Positions 27,976 to 39,103 are shown, counted from the stretch's first letter. The stretch is DNA of 64,000 nucleotides from Bradyrhizobium pachyrhizi (GCF_001189245.1 NZ_LFIQ01000027.1:30750-94749); one strand, 5' to 3'. Notes: generated from the sequence alone by a model not told the origin. Numbers and translations are program-made.

Positions 27976-28524
27976 ATGTCGTCAATTGAGCAGTTGAATG
28001 AGACGATCCCCGATTTCGCCAAGGACGTCAGGCTTAACCTGGCGTCCTTGCTGGGCGATGATACGCTGTCGCCGCAGCGACAATACGGCCTGCTGCTGGC
28101 GACTGCGATTGCCACTCGCAATGCAGCCCTGATTGCCGCGATCGAAGCGGCAGCCGCTGCCGTGATGGCACCTGCCGCGATTGCCGCAGCGAAATCCGCA
28201 GCCTCTGTGATGGCGATGAACAACGTCTACTACCGATTCGTTCACCTCGTATCCAACCCGGAATACAAGAGCATGCCGCCACGACTGCGCATGAACGTGA
28301 TCGGCAATCCTGGTGTTGACAAGTCCGATTTCGAGCTGTGGTCTTTGGCGGTCTCGGCCATAAACGGCTGCGGTGCCTGTGTCGACGCTCACGAGAAGAC
28401 GCTGCGGGCTGAGGGCGTCAGTTCCGGAGTGATCCAGACTGCCGTGCGCTTTGCTGCGATTGTGCAATCAGTGGCGGTTGCGATCGAGGCCGCCGGGCTC
28501 GCCCCCTCGAAGGCGAAGGGTTGA
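27976..28524 (+). CDS. ahpD: Alkylhydroperoxidase AhpD
   Basis: A 182-residue carboxymuconolactone-decarboxylase-fold protein with the catalytic CxxC and proton-relay His in [15 protein letters not shown], the AhpD signature. In other bacteria AhpD recycles oxidised AhpC with lipoyl-domain electrons. It forms a two-gene operon with ahpC under the same -24/-12 promoter. The long Ala-rich helix around residues 45-75 is normal for the family. Confidence 0.92.
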   Translation: MSSIEQLNETIPDFAKDVRLNLASLLGDDTLSPQRQYGLLLATAIATRNAALIAAIEAAAAAVMAPAAIAAAKSAASVMAMNNVYYRFVHLVSNPEYKSMPPRLRMNVIGNPGVDKSDFELWSLAVSAINGCGACVDAHEKTLRAEGVSSGVIQTAVRFAAIVQSVAVAIEAAGLAPSKAKG

Positions 28525-28738
28525 TTTCCTTTGCGCGTCATCGGTTGTGGCGCCACTCAACGGCGCTACGACCATTCCTTCGCCAATCCTAAGCGCGTGT
28601 AGTATTCTCAAGCTGTCTTACCGCGCGTCCCCTCGGGTGCGCGCTCGTTCGAACTTCACCCTCCGTGCGGACGAGCAGGAATGCGCCACAAAGTGCCCTG
28701 CTTTATGGCGATCACACCGCGGGCCCTTCGTTGCACTC

Positions 28739-29035
28739 TCACCCAAACTTGAACAGCACGCCGTACCCGCCGCGCGGATGGCTCCATTTGATGTCGCCGG
28801 TAGGTTCAGCGATCACGCGACAGGTGCCGCACTCGATGCAGCCGTCGACGGTTATCTCAACTTGGCCATTGTCGTTGAGTTCGTAGCATCGCGCAGGGCA
28901 GACTTTCAAAAGCGCAAGTAGCTGCGGCGACGGCGTCGTGTGTTCGCGCACGGTGACGTGAGGGTGACCGACATCGACAAGATAGCGGTTGTAGTACAGC
29001 TTGTCTTCGACGCGCACTGAGGGCTCGACATTCAT
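28739..29035 (-). CDS. fixX: Ferredoxin-like protein FixX
   Basis: A 98-residue protein starting at ATG 29035, last gene of the fixBCX run. It has the FixX core [15 protein letters not shown] and a single [4Fe-4S]-type set: CPARCYEL followed by [15 protein letters not shown]. FixX receives electrons from FixABC in the electron-bifurcating chain that supplies nitrogenase. Confidence 0.95.
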   Translation of the reverse strand: MNVEPSVRVEDKLYYNRYLVDVGHPHVTVREHTTPSPQLLALLKVCPARCYELNDNGQVEITVDGCIECGTCRVIAEPTGDIKWSHPRGGYGVLFKFG

Positions 29036-29075
29036 GTTTTGACCTTCCAATTGCAGGACTTCACACCGTTGTCGC

Positions 29076-30383
29076 TCAGCGCCAGGCTCGAGCAAAACGA
29101 CACGCATCTCCGAACAGACCTGTCCATGAACGCGCCTTGACGAAGGATTTCAGGGTCGCCTTCTCCTTCTCAACTTTCGGCGTACCATCGACGCGTACAA
29201 AGTTCTGCAGCGCCTTGGAGATGAGCTGCGGATAGGTAAGAAAGAAGTTTTGCGAATGAGTGTGCATCAGCGTCGGCATGTCTTTGTACTTCTTGAGGTC
29301 TTTGATGACGAAGGACTCGTCCAGCATCTTCTTGTAGAGCGACAGATTTTTCGTGGACATCGGCTCGCGGCGCGATTTCACCTGGGCGATCGCTTCGGCC
29401 GCGATGCGGCCTGAGGTCATCGCAAGATTGGAGCCTTCGCGATGAATGGCATTGTTGAGCTGTGCCGCGTCCCCCACCACCACCCAACCCTCACCGTAGA
29501 GCTGCGGGATTGCTTTGTAACCGCCTTCGGGAATGAGATGCGCCGCATATTCCTTGACTTCGGAACCTGCGATCAGCGGCGCCACGGACGGATGTTGCTT
29601 GAAATGGTCGAGCATGCCGTAGGGCGTCTGGCCGGTGCGCTGGAAATCGGCGACGAGACAGCCGATGCCGAGCGAAATGCACTCCTTGTTGGCATAAATG
29701 AAACCCATTCCGGTCATGCCGCGGGATATGGTACCGGCCGCCTCGATCACGACGCCTTCGTCGCCCTTGAGATTGAACCGCGCCTCGATAGTCTCGCGAG
29801 GCAGAAAGTGCATTTCCTTGACCGCGAGCGCAACCTTATCCGGCGTTGGCCGTGAGCGCAGACCCGCTCGCGTGCCGAGCAGGCCATTGACACCCTCGGC
29901 CAGCACGACGACGTCGGCGTGTATTTCGCCGTCGCGGCGATCTGTACGAACTCCGACGATTCTCTCATGGTCGTCCCGTACGAGTTCGGTGACTGTGGTC
30001 TCGCACAGCACGGTCGCGCCCGCCTCCCGCACCTTTGAGGAGAACCATTTGTCAAACTGCGCGCGTATGATCGTGTATCGGTTGGGCCGCTCCTCGTTGA
30101 AGTCATCCGAGCGGTAGTGCATCCCGACATGGGAGCGATCGTCCATCATCCAGAAACGCTGTTCGACCAGATGGCGTTCCAGCGGAGCCTCCTCGCGAAA
30201 CTCGGGGATCAGCTTTTCCATCATGTCGGCATAGAAAATTGCGCCCTGCACATTCTTCGATCCGGGATATTCACCCCGCTCGAGCTGTAGCACCTTCAGG
30301 CCGCGCTTTGCCATCGTCAACGCCGCCGCGTTGCCGGCCATACCGGCTCCAACAACGATCGCGTCGAACCTCTCTTCAATCAT
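29076..30383 (-). CDS. fixC: FixC flavoprotein (ETF-quinone oxidoreductase family)
   Basis: A 435-residue protein from ATG 30383, with AGGAG eight bases upstream. The FAD dinucleotide-binding motif is [20 protein letters not shown] at the N-terminus, and the second conserved block is [20 protein letters not shown]. FixC acts with FixAB to reduce quinone and FixX, sending low-potential electrons to nitrogenase. It lies 13 bases after fixB. Confidence 0.96.
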   Translation of the reverse strand: MIEERFDAIVVGAGMAGNAAALTMAKRGLKVLQLERGEYPGSKNVQGAIFYADMMEKLIPEFREEAPLERHLVEQRFWMMDDRSHVGMHYRSDDFNEERPNRYTIIRAQFDKWFSSKVREAGATVLCETTVTELVRDDHERIVGVRTDRRDGEIHADVVVLAEGVNGLLGTRAGLRSRPTPDKVALAVKEMHFLPRETIEARFNLKGDEGVVIEAAGTISRGMTGMGFIYANKECISLGIGCLVADFQRTGQTPYGMLDHFKQHPSVAPLIAGSEVKEYAAHLIPEGGYKAIPQLYGEGWVVVGDAAQLNNAIHREGSNLAMTSGRIAAEAIAQVKSRREPMSTKNLSLYKKMLDESFVIKDLKKYKDMPTLMHTHSQNFFLTYPQLISKALQNFVRVDGTPKVEKEKATLKSFVKARSWTGLFGDACRFARAWR

Positions 30384-30396
30384 CACATCATCTCCT

Positions 30397-31506
30397 CTAG
30401 ACCGCGATGCGGGCTCGCGAATTCGGCAAAAGCCTGGCGCGAAATGCTGCCGTCAGCGACGGGAGCAACTGCATGGCGTCACTGACGATCGCGACGTGGG
30501 CGAAGTCGAGGATCGGCGCATTCTTGTCGGTATTGATGGCGACGATCAGGTCCGCGCCCTCCACGCCGACCCTGTGCTGGATCGCGCCGGAAATGCCGGC
30601 CGCAATATAGAGCTTTGGCCGAATGGTCTTGCCCGTCTGGCCGATCTGCCGATCAGACGTCACCCACCCCTTTTGCACCAGAGGACGCGAGCAGCCAAAC
30701 TCGGCGCCAAGCAGAGCCGCCAGTTCGCGCACCAGCCGAAAATTCTCGGGCGATCCCAGTCCCAAGCCGCCGGCTACAACGACATCGGCATAGGCTAGAT
30801 TGGACGTTTCGGAATCTCGGTCGGGAATGAATGTCAGCACTTTCGTGACGATATCGTCTTCAACGAGGCCCAGCGGATGGATAATAATGCGAGCGGCATC
30901 GCGTACGATGCGCTCGGGCATCGGCATGACGCGCGGGCGGACGGTTGCCATCTGCGGACGATAGTTCAAGGTATAGATCGTGCACAGCAGCGAGCCGCCA
31001 AAGGTCGGACGCGTCGCCGCAAGCGAACCATCGGCGTCGACGTCGAGGGCGGTGCAGTCGGCGGTGAGCCCTGTCGACAAGGTGGTCGCCACCGAACCTG
31101 CAAGATCGCGACCGAGTGTCGTCGCGCCCAACAGCAGAATTTCAGGCTTGTAGGTGTTGACGAGTTCGGTTAGCGCTTTCGTATAGGATTCGTTGCGGTA
31201 ATTCGACAGAACATTATCGCTCACGAGATAGGCCAGATCGGCTCCATAGCAAAATGACTCCAGCGCGGCGTTGCGCGTCGGCTGCCCTTCCGGACCGATA
31301 ACGACCGCGGCGAGATTCACCCTCAGCCTGTCAGCAAGCCTGCGCCCCGCACCCATGAGCTCCCAGGAAACCGGATGCACCTGGCCTCGCTCCTGCTCGA
31401 CGAACACCCAGACATGCTTGTATGCCTTAAAGTGCTCCGGCAGCTCTTTTTTGGCCGCCGCGCGGCCGGCCGCCGTCGGCGCGGCCGCTTTGGTGACATT
31501 GCTCAT
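30397..31506 (-). CDS. fixB: FixB, ETF alpha-subunit-like
   Basis: A 369-residue protein with the ETF-alpha FAD signature near the C-terminus ([33 protein letters not shown]) and the FixB-type domain [20 protein letters not shown]. Its partner FixA is not in this window; in B. japonicum fixA is also located apart from fixBCX. A gap of ~960 bases separates it from nifW, and I found no good -24/-12 element in that gap. Confidence 0.96.
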   Translation of the reverse strand: MSNVTKAAAPTAAGRAAAKKELPEHFKAYKHVWVFVEQERGQVHPVSWELMGAGRRLADRLRVNLAAVVIGPEGQPTRNAALESFCYGADLAYLVSDNVLSNYRNESYTKALTELVNTYKPEILLLGATTLGRDLAGSVATTLSTGLTADCTALDVDADGSLAATRPTFGGSLLCTIYTLNYRPQMATVRPRVMPMPERIVRDAARIIIHPLGLVEDDIVTKVLTFIPDRDSETSNLAYADVVVAGGLGLGSPENFRLVRELAALLGAEFGCSRPLVQKGWVTSDRQIGQTGKTIRPKLYIAAGISGAIQHRVGVEGADLIVAINTDKNAPILDFAHVAIVSDAMQLLPSLTAAFRARLLPNSRARIAV

Positions 31507-32466
31507 GCTTTAAATTCCCCTCAATAATACGGGCGCCCGCGCCACAGGATCGCTTTCCACTTCGGTTGGCTAGGATCACCTTTGATCAGCAGGTGGCCGG
31601 CTGCTCGGTGGTCCTGTCTGCTCGGTGCGGCCCAATCGCGCAACGAGAGACGTCGCCTGGGGTGAGCGTACCTGGCGTGTCAGATTCCGAGAGCGCCACG
31701 ACACAGGTTTCCTGCGCACTCTATTCGACCAGCGCCAGCGAGGCGGCGAGGCCGCGTCGATCGCTCTGTCCGACCCTCTCCATGCTCGAGTACGCGGCTC
31801 CGCTTGCTGCGCAATAGCTACACTTCGCTTTCGACCTAGCGGTCCACATTGGCTGTGACAAGCAGGGTTATTTTGCCACCACATTGTCATGCGATCCGTG
31901 TTTAGCCTCCAGCGCCCGTGGGCCAACATGCGCCCCTTCTCCAGGCCAATATTGCTATCGGCCGCGGGGTAGATGTGCGCAAAATCGGGCACCAACTTGA
32001 AGCGATGCATACCTTCCCTGGCTGCAGCGTGGACGGACGACTTACCCATTGACCACCATTTTGCGCTCGATACCGGCTTCAATCGCATTCGGATGGCACT
32101 GCGTGAGCATGAGCCACGAGATGATGCCGCAGCTCTCGGCAGGCAGTAGAATTAACGTGAAAGCTTTTCCTTCAAGTCTCATCTTGGACGGCTACCATTT
32201 GTCGACATCGATGACAGGATCGGCACCACAACAGCAAGTGTCGTACCAGTTGCAAGAACCAAGAAAAGGCGGGCGGAAGCAACGAGTTGGGAGACACCTA
32301 GAATGGCTGCTAACACCCAGGGCATGGCCAGTCCGAACATGGGTCGGGAATACGACAGCGCGCTCGAACCATAATTGTAGGCAGTTGATCTGGATGAAGA
32401 GAAAGACTGCACGAGGGGCTGCCACGACGCCATTCGGGACAAACCTCGCTGCGGTGAAGCGCAAGA
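31507..32466. other. 960-bp gap inside the nifW-fixB run
   Basis: No intact gene is supported. Minus-strand frames show short protein-like pieces, such as a hydrophobic stretch PWVLAAILGVSQLVASARLF near 32300 and LTQCHPNAIEAGIERKMVV near 32080, suggesting decayed genes. A TGT-N11-ACA at 32190 is one base off a UAS and has no matching -24/-12 element. Confidence 0.4.
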
Positions 32467-32808
32467 TCACTTCAGCTCGCTCAATGGGACAAAGGCCTTC
32501 GGCTTGTCATGCTCCGTGGCCGCATCCTTCAAAGCCTTAAATACTCGCTCGTCGATTGGCGACGATGCCACGAAGTCGGCATAGGCCTGCTCCAGCATCG
32601 CTTTGCAACGAGCTCTGATGTCCGGCTCCGCGGCACCAGCGAATTGCTCCTTGGCAAAATATTGTCCCATGCGCTTTAGGATGTGAAGGCGCGCGACATT
32701 GACGATCCTGGGATCGTACTCGACGTCTAGCAGCAAAAAAAATTCTTCCGCTGACGAGGCCTTGCTGAGCCGGTCCAGGATACCGGCTGCTGGGTGCGAG
32801 TTACTCAT
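32467..32808 (-). CDS. nifW: Nitrogenase-stabilising protein NifW
   Basis: From ATG 32808 (AAGGAG seven bases upstream) the product is 113 residues. ILDRLSKASSAEEFFLLLDV, then DPRIVNVARLHILKRMGQYF, is the NifW signature. NifW binds and protects MoFe protein under oxygen. It follows nifV by ~195 bases and shares its promoter. Confidence 0.93.
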   Translation of the reverse strand: MSNSHPAAGILDRLSKASSAEEFFLLLDVEYDPRIVNVARLHILKRMGQYFAKEQFAGAAEPDIRARCKAMLEQAYADFVASSPIDERVFKALKDAATEHDKPKAFVPLSELK

Positions 32809-33002
32809 CCAAAATCTCCTTTTGAACTTGCTTGTGGACATTCGGCGAAAACGCGGCAGTGCCCGGTGATCCTGCTGCAGCCCCGACCTCGTACAACCAA
32901 ACGGAGGCAGGCCGTCGTCGTTGCTGCCGATCAGCTAACAGTCCTGTCCTCGCGGCGCCTGGCTTTAGAATGGTCTGCGCAAACGTTGCTGGGCAGGCCT
33001 CT

Positions 33003-34184
33003 TCACGCGGGGCGGGGCGCCAAGCTTCCGCACACTTCGCGCCAGATCGCCGCGACTGCTTCGCGCTCGACTGGTAGCTTGTGCTCGATGGCATGCCTGC
33101 GGACTTGCGACAGGATCTGTCTAGCCTGATCGGCGCTGGCGACGAGCTGTAATTCAGTGAGTAACGCAGTGATCGCCGAGAGCCCAGAATGCTTGCCGAT
33201 CACAAAACGGTTGCAGCGCCCAAGCAGAGCCGGATCAAGCGACTGGTAGGTGCGTTGATCCTTTAACAGGCCATCCACATGAATGCCCGATTCGTGCGTA
33301 AACACATGCTCTCCGACGATGGCCTTGTTCAGAGGAATCGCACGTGCGGCTGCGGCTGCAACCACCACGGCGACGTTCTCGAGTTCCGGCAATATGATGC
33401 CGGTCTCGCAGCCATAGAGCTGCTTGAGCGCGACTGCGACTTCTTCGAGCGGTGCATTTCCGGCCCGTTCGCCGAGGCCGATAACGGTTACCGACGCGTG
33501 GCTCGCGCCAGCCTTGATGGCAGAGAGCGTATTGGCGGTTGCGAGGCCGAGATCGTCGTGACCATGAAACTCGAGTTCGAGATCCGTGGTCGCACGCAAA
33601 CTTCCGACCAGCGCAAAGGTTGTGTCCGGGTCGAGTACACTAAGCGTATCGGCAATACGAAATCGACGCGCTCCCGCCGCTCTTGCCGCAGCTATCAGTC
33701 TAATGAGAAAATCGATATCGGCGCGGGAGGAGTCCTCGCCGCCGACGGCGACCTCAAGTCCCCGCTCACGCGCATAATCTACCACTCGCTTCACTTGTTC
33801 CAGCGCCAGATCGCGACGACCGCCAAGCTTGGCCGCGATCTGTACATCGGAACTCGGGATCGACATATTGACCATGGACACCTTCGCTTCGATCGCCGCG
33901 TCGATGTCTGCTTCCCGCATCCGGCACCAGCCTATGGTGGTCAGTGGAAGCTCTGCTTCGACGACAGCGCGGATGGCGGCGATCTCCTCCTTGCCCATCG
34001 CGGGCGTTCCCGCCTCGATCTCCGTCACGCCGGCCCGGGCCAACGCCTGCGCGATCGCCAGCTTTTCTTCTGTGGTGAACGCAACGCCGGGCGCCTGCTC
34101 GCCGTCACGTAACGTCGTATCGTTGAGCACAGTCGGCTTGGCGCGCGCCTGCTCGGGCCAAGACTGTTTGGTGGTGGCGGCCAT
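33003..34184 (-). CDS. nifV: Homocitrate synthase NifV
   Basis: From ATG 34184 (or GTG 34187, with AAGGAG upstream) the product is 393 residues. Catalytic landmarks of the DRE-TIM family are [18 protein letters not shown] at the start, [20 protein letters not shown] in the middle and [14 protein letters not shown] later. The enzyme condenses acetyl-CoA with 2-oxoglutarate to homocitrate, the organic ligand of FeMo-cofactor. Most nodulating rhizobia lack nifV and depend on plant homocitrate, so its presence is notable. A fully consensus -24/-12 promoter and palindromic UAS lie directly upstream. 2-isopropylmalate synthase is excluded by length and context. Confidence 0.93.
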   Translation of the reverse strand: MAATTKQSWPEQARAKPTVLNDTTLRDGEQAPGVAFTTEEKLAIAQALARAGVTEIEAGTPAMGKEEIAAIRAVVEAELPLTTIGWCRMREADIDAAIEAKVSMVNMSIPSSDVQIAAKLGGRRDLALEQVKRVVDYARERGLEVAVGGEDSSRADIDFLIRLIAAARAAGARRFRIADTLSVLDPDTTFALVGSLRATTDLELEFHGHDDLGLATANTLSAIKAGASHASVTVIGLGERAGNAPLEEVAVALKQLYGCETGIILPELENVAVVVAAAAARAIPLNKAIVGEHVFTHESGIHVDGLLKDQRTYQSLDPALLGRCNRFVIGKHSGLSAITALLTELQLVASADQARQILSQVRRHAIEHKLPVEREAVAAIWREVCGSLAPRPA

Positions 34185-34226
34185 CACGAAAGGGCTCCTT
34201 ATTGTTCTTTGATCCACCTACGCTTC

Positions 34227-34242
34227 AGCAACCCGCGTGCCA
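34227..34242 (-). promoter_or_regulatory. Sigma-54 promoter of nifV-nifW
   Basis: Reading leftward, TGGCACGCGGGTTGCT matches the -24/-12 consensus at every position. The predicted start is about 30 bases before the nifV ATG. Confidence 0.9.
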
Positions 34243-34307
34243 GCCCGCCATCCCTGGCAACCCATTGAAAAACGCAGTCTTCCTCGGCTAGCTTCCTTCA
34301 AATGATT

Positions 34308-34323
34308 TGTCGCAAACGCGACA
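34308..34323. promoter_or_regulatory. NifA UAS for nifV
   Basis: TGTCGCAAACGCGACA is a palindromic TGT-N10-ACA, about 66-81 bases upstream of the -24 element. Confidence 0.85.
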
Positions 34324-34552
34324 GATTTAGGAAGCGGACGCCTCACCTTGCCTCTTGCCACGCTGGCTCGAAAGCTAACCCGGTTGTGGCACGCCGGGAT
34401 GCAGGAATGGTCGCGGAGCCCTTGCGGCTTGCCACCTTGGACTCATCGTCGCATCGAAACGGCGTGAGCCGCGCCCTTCGACTCCTGCGGAGGTCGCCAA
34501 AGCCCGTGAGGCGTTCTCAGATGACTGTGAGATCGACGATCCTTGTGACAAC

Positions 34553-35296
34553 TCAAATGGGCCAGTCGCCGCTGACGTCCGGGCGAGCCGCCTGCGACAG
34601 AAGGTCGCGGCGGCGCTCGGCCATCCGGCTCTCGCCGCCCTCTTCGCCGAAACAGAGATTGAAGTCGTCACATTGCGTGCACACGGGCGTTGTGCACATG
34701 GCGAGACCTTCGTCCTCGCACAGCGAGCGGTAGAAGAAGCGCTTCCAGCGCATATTGTTGATATTGCGCGCGGCGAGCGGCGAGAAGTGGCGGCTTAGCA
34801 GCCGAGAGAGTTCGCCACGATTGCGTAATCCGAGATCTTCCCACAGGTGATCTGGCTCTATGGCGCGGCGCGCGATCATCGCGGCCAGCCAGCCGCCGAT
34901 ATGCCCTTCCGTCGAGCGTTGCTTGAGCAAGAGATCGCGCACCATCGCTATCTCGTCATTCTCATCGCACTTAAACGCCAGGAGCTGCTCCGAGATATTG
35001 ACCTCAACCGATGGAAATTGCTGCGCCAGCAGGGTCGCCAGCTGGTGGCCGGACAGGCCGGCCTTCTCGGGAAGCGGGCCACCATCCATCGAGGCGGCCG
35101 CCAGGATTGACGCCAGGATATGGCAATCGAAACTGCTGTCGGTCGCAATGTCGGCATCTTCAGGAGACACGCCAGTGAGCGCTCGGTAGGTCGCAATTCC
35201 TCTTTGCACCTTGCTGCTCGCGTCGACGGCGCAAGAAGCCATAAGCGGAAGGAAGTGCGCTTCTGGCATGATGTCTTGGGTTCCCGCAGCTGTCAC
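34553..35296 (-). CDS. nifQ: NifQ, molybdenum donor for FeMo-co
   Basis: A 247-residue protein whose C-terminal third carries the cysteine motif CTTPVCTQCDDFNLCFGE (C-x4-C-x2-C-x5-C) that binds the Mo-Fe-S cluster in NifQ. ERRDLL and WKRFFYRSLCEDEG are further family blocks. NifQ passes molybdenum to the NifEN/NifH assembly site. It follows nifH by ~120 bases and is probably read from the nifH promoter. An ATG near 35269 is an alternative start. Confidence 0.92.
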   Translation of the reverse strand: MTAAGTQDIMPEAHFLPLMASCAVDASSKVQRGIATYRALTGVSPEDADIATDSSFDCHILASILAAASMDGGPLPEKAGLSGHQLATLLAQQFPSVEVNISEQLLAFKCDENDEIAMVRDLLLKQRSTEGHIGGWLAAMIARRAIEPDHLWEDLGLRNRGELSRLLSRHFSPLAARNINNMRWKRFFYRSLCEDEGLAMCTTPVCTQCDDFNLCFGEEGGESRMAERRRDLLSQAARPDVSGDWPI

Positions 35297-35413
35297 GTTT
35301 GCCCCGCTCCACTCTGGCTGTCAGATAATCGTCAGAACGCCGGTCTCCCCGGATGGGGGGTGAGGGAGACCGGCATCCGTCGCGCGCCTTCACAAGGCCG
35401 CGACCCGCGACCT

Positions 35414-36409
<996 letters not shown>

Positions 36410-36459
36410 TTACGCGTCGGCGTGCACCCAGCCCTCACTCAGTGTTGCTGCAGCTCAAC

Positions 36460-36475
36460 AGCAATCGCCATGCCA
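36460..36475 (-). promoter_or_regulatory. Sigma-54 promoter of nifH
   Basis: Reading leftward, TGGCATGGCGATTGCT has GG-N10-GC with TTGCT exact. The start is near 36448, giving a 150-base leader before nifH. Confidence 0.85.
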
Positions 36476-36574
36476 ACACTGTCCGCGCTTATTAAGCTTC
36501 TGATTACGCTCTAGAAAGCCAACGAAACGCTGAGCGACCCCAGGGAGATTTGCACCGGACAGGATCTGCGCGGC

Positions 36575-36590
36575 TGTCAGAAAACGAACA
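36575..36590. promoter_or_regulatory. NifA UAS shared by nifH and the divergent ArsC-like gene
   Basis: TGTCAGAAAACGAACA fits TGT-N10-ACA. It lies ~100 bases from the nifH -24 element and ~62 bases from the divergent -24 element at 36652. Confidence 0.8.
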
Positions 36591-36651
36591 ACGGCCACAC
36601 CCATCAACCGGAAAACGCCGGTTTGGCATGATCTGGTCCGATTTCCTCAAC

Positions 36652-36667
36652 TGGAACGGGACTTGCT
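36652..36667 (+). promoter_or_regulatory. Divergent sigma-54 promoter
   Basis: TGGAACGGGACTTGCT differs from the consensus at one place (A for C after GG). It reads toward the ArsC-like gene at 36940. The leader would be ~260 bases and holds a 45-residue frame at 36751-36888 (MGFVVEDDEINCAADLP...) that may or may not be translated. Confidence 0.65.
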
Positions 36668-36939
36668 CCTCTTCTTGCAAGAAGGTGGCGGCAATTTGCG
36701 GAGAGCAATATGCAGATCGAGGTCACAACCTCTAAGGCAAGTGGCCGGCGATGGGGTTCGTGGTCGAGGATGACGAGATCAATTGTGCGGCTGACCTCCC
36801 GATTGATCCATCTCATCAGATCGGCGCGCATAGCTTAATGGCAGCAAGAAGCTGCTTTACAAGGGCCCTGCAGGTCGAAGCTAAATGAGGTCCAGCTCTG
36901 CGCCGATCGTTCAGCTCAGCTTACCGACATAGGTATACC

Positions 36940-37347
36940 ATGGCGACAATCCTCTTTTATCAGAAGCCCGGCTGCGTAAGCAATGCGCGTCAGATGCTGG
37001 CGCTGAAGGCCGCTGGCCATGATGTGATAGCCAAGGACATATTGAAGGAGCCGTGGGCTGCGGAGCAATTGCGACGCTTCTTCAACAATATGCCGATCGC
37101 ATCCTGGTTCAACCGAGCCGCACCTCGTATCAAGTCGGGCGAAGTCAATCCTGACGCGGTCGACGCAGCGAGTGCACTCGCGTTGATGCTTGCAGATCCA
37201 CTCCTGATCAGGCGCCCGCTAATCAACGTCGATGGCTCTCGATGCGCCGGATGTGATCATGAATCTGTGCTGTCGCTGCTTGGCCGGGACACGCCAGATG
37301 GCCTTGAGGGATGCTACCAGGAACAAAAGAGCACGCACTGTCCGTAA
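36940..37347 (+). CDS. Nitrogenase-associated ArsC/Spx-like protein
   Basis: A 135-residue thioredoxin-fold protein beginning ATILFYQKPGCVSNARQMLALK, with one Cys where ArsC has its catalytic CxxS-type site. Then comes KDILKEPWAAEQLRRFF and RRPLINVDGSRCAGCD near the end. This is the ArsC/Spx-like group annotated as nitrogenase-associated in nif clusters. Arsenate reduction is unlikely given the context. Function is unproven; a redox or stability role is often suggested. Confidence 0.85.
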   Translation: MATILFYQKPGCVSNARQMLALKAAGHDVIAKDILKEPWAAEQLRRFFNNMPIASWFNRAAPRIKSGEVNPDAVDAASALALMLADPLLIRRPLINVDGSRCAGCDHESVLSLLGRDTPDGLEGCYQEQKSTHCP

Positions 37348-37701
37348 ATGTGAGGATGCGATCGATCATAATACCATGCCGCCAACCAATGGAACAACGT
37401 CCCTCCCACTTCCGGCTTTTTCAATATGACCGACGGCAGTTCGCTGAGAACGCCGACGTACGTGGCTCTTCGTAACCAGCGGCGCTCAGATTTGCTCGGT
37501 TTGAATATGACCTTTCCGTCGCCAGCGATATATGACACCGCCCAGTTCGACCGCGTTTATTGCGCATGATTCCTGCAGCCTGCGTTTGGTCGGAGCTTCA
37601 AGCCGAGATACGGGCTTATTGAATAGATTCGGCTCAGACAGAACATTGAACTGAATAACGATCCGCACGGAACAGCGACGCTTCGTGATCCTTATGCAAC
37701 G

Positions 37702-37717
37702 TGGCTGCATAATTGCG
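37702..37717 (+). promoter_or_regulatory. Candidate sigma-54 promoter upstream of ompW
   Basis: TGGCTGCATAATTGCG keeps TGGC and TTGC at exact spacing. No TGT-N10-ACA was found upstream, so it is weaker than the nif promoters. Confidence 0.45.
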
Positions 37718-37734
37718 CTACGCCGTCTCGCCAT

Positions 37735-37748
37735 TTGATCAGCATCAA
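37735..37748 (+). promoter_or_regulatory. FixK/FNR box
   Basis: TTGATCAGCATCAA is a perfect TTGAT-N4-ATCAA site, 74 bases before the ompW ATG, the normal place for FixK2-type activation under low oxygen. Confidence 0.85.
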
Positions 37749-37821
37749 ATCTTTCGTCGTCCTCCATGTGTGACAGAGATCTCGCGCGACTTTGCGCGCG
37801 AACTTTGGAATGGAGAATTCG

Positions 37822-38553
37822 ATGAGGACAAAAACAATTCTGACGACGGCATCGCTCCTTGCGCTCACGTGTCCGTTGGCCAGCATCTCGGTACAGGCCG
37901 CGGACCTGGCGCGGGCCCCGATCTACTACAAAGCACCTCAAATCGAACCCTTCAATCCGTGGATGATCCGCCTGCGCGTGCTGGGCGTTTTGCCGGATAC
38001 CGCAGGCAGCTCCGTCAATGTCGCCGGGGCGCCGCTGCTGTCCTCGCCCGCTTCCGGCCTATCGATCAGCGACCAAGCGGTACCGGAGCTCGATATCACC
38101 TATTTTTTCACAAACAACGTTGCCGCCGAACTCATTCTCGGCGTGACCCGCCATCACATCAGCGGCACCGGCACGCTAAATGGCCTGGATATCGGCAAAG
38201 CTTGGCTGTTGCCGCCAACACTGACACTGCAATATCACTTCACCGATTTCGGCCCGTTCAAGCCCTACATCGGCGCGGGCATCAACTACACCGTATTCTT
38301 CAAGCAATCGGCAGCCAATACGTCGCTCGCCGGCCTTGCGGTGACGGATTTGCACATCGGCAACCAGTTCGGCGCTGCGGTCCAATTCGGCTTCGATTAC
38401 ATGCTTGACCGCCATTGGGGCCTCAACTTCGACGTGAAGAAGTTGTGGTTGCGGCCGGATTATACGGCGACCGTAAACAATGCGATCGCCGTCACCGGCC
38501 GCGCCAATATCGACCCATGGCTCGTCAGCGGCGGCGTCACTTACAAGTTCTGA
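37822..38553 (+). CDS. ompW: OmpW-family outer-membrane protein
   Basis: ATG 37822 has GGAG seven bases upstream. The 243-residue product has a signal peptide (ILTTASLLALTCPLASISVQA), then an eight-strand beta-barrel pattern: WMIRLRVLGVLPD, LDITYFFTNNVAAELILGV, LQYHFTDFGPFKPYIGAGIN and a final VSGGVTYKF with terminal Phe. These are OmpW landmarks. OmpW makes a narrow hydrophobic channel in the outer membrane and is FNR-controlled in enterobacteria. The FixK box here predicts microaerobic expression in the nodule. Confidence 0.93.
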   Translation: MRTKTILTTASLLALTCPLASISVQAADLARAPIYYKAPQIEPFNPWMIRLRVLGVLPDTAGSSVNVAGAPLLSSPASGLSISDQAVPELDITYFFTNNVAAELILGVTRHHISGTGTLNGLDIGKAWLLPPTLTLQYHFTDFGPFKPYIGAGINYTVFFKQSAANTSLAGLAVTDLHIGNQFGAAVQFGFDYMLDRHWGLNFDVKKLWLRPDYTATVNNAIAVTGRANIDPWLVSGGVTYKF

Positions 38554-39103
38554 AGCTAGACACACGCTTCAGTGAACTTTCGGACGCGCCGAATCGTCGG
38601 GTGCGTCTCCCCCCGCTGTAGTGCAGTCCAAAGGTGAGCGAGATGATGTATAAAAGATACGTCGTCTCGCCGAAGGCCGGGAGCCATTCGCAGCATTGCA
38701 CTCGCTGCGGACTACGAACGTGGCGGTAAGCTGTGGAACACAAACAGATCGAACCAATAGCGATTCAAATGATCCTGCTCGTGTTTATCGGCGATAGCAG
38801 AAGCGGCTGCTCGCTTATCAGAGCCTAGAATTCAAGCCGGCACGCTACCGTGTGAAAATGACCGCCTTGCGAGAACTTGAGTTCATGGCTCTTCGACTGC
38901 GATCATGAGCAAGACTCAATCGAGCCTCCCTCCAATCGAATGTTGCGGACAGGGCCATAGCGACGGGTCAGTCGTCCGCCGCTGCGCACGTACTGGAAGC
39001 ATTAGGGCACCGGTCATCGTCAACTGTTCCGAGATGCCAGCTATTGGCCGGATAGGCCAGCCACGTTTGATACCCCGGGACGAGCGGCGCTAAAGCGAGG
39101 CCT
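38554..39103. other. 550-bp intergenic region
   Basis: Between convergent ompW and the ferredoxin gene. No gene, box or clear terminator hairpin that I can support. Confidence 0.4.
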
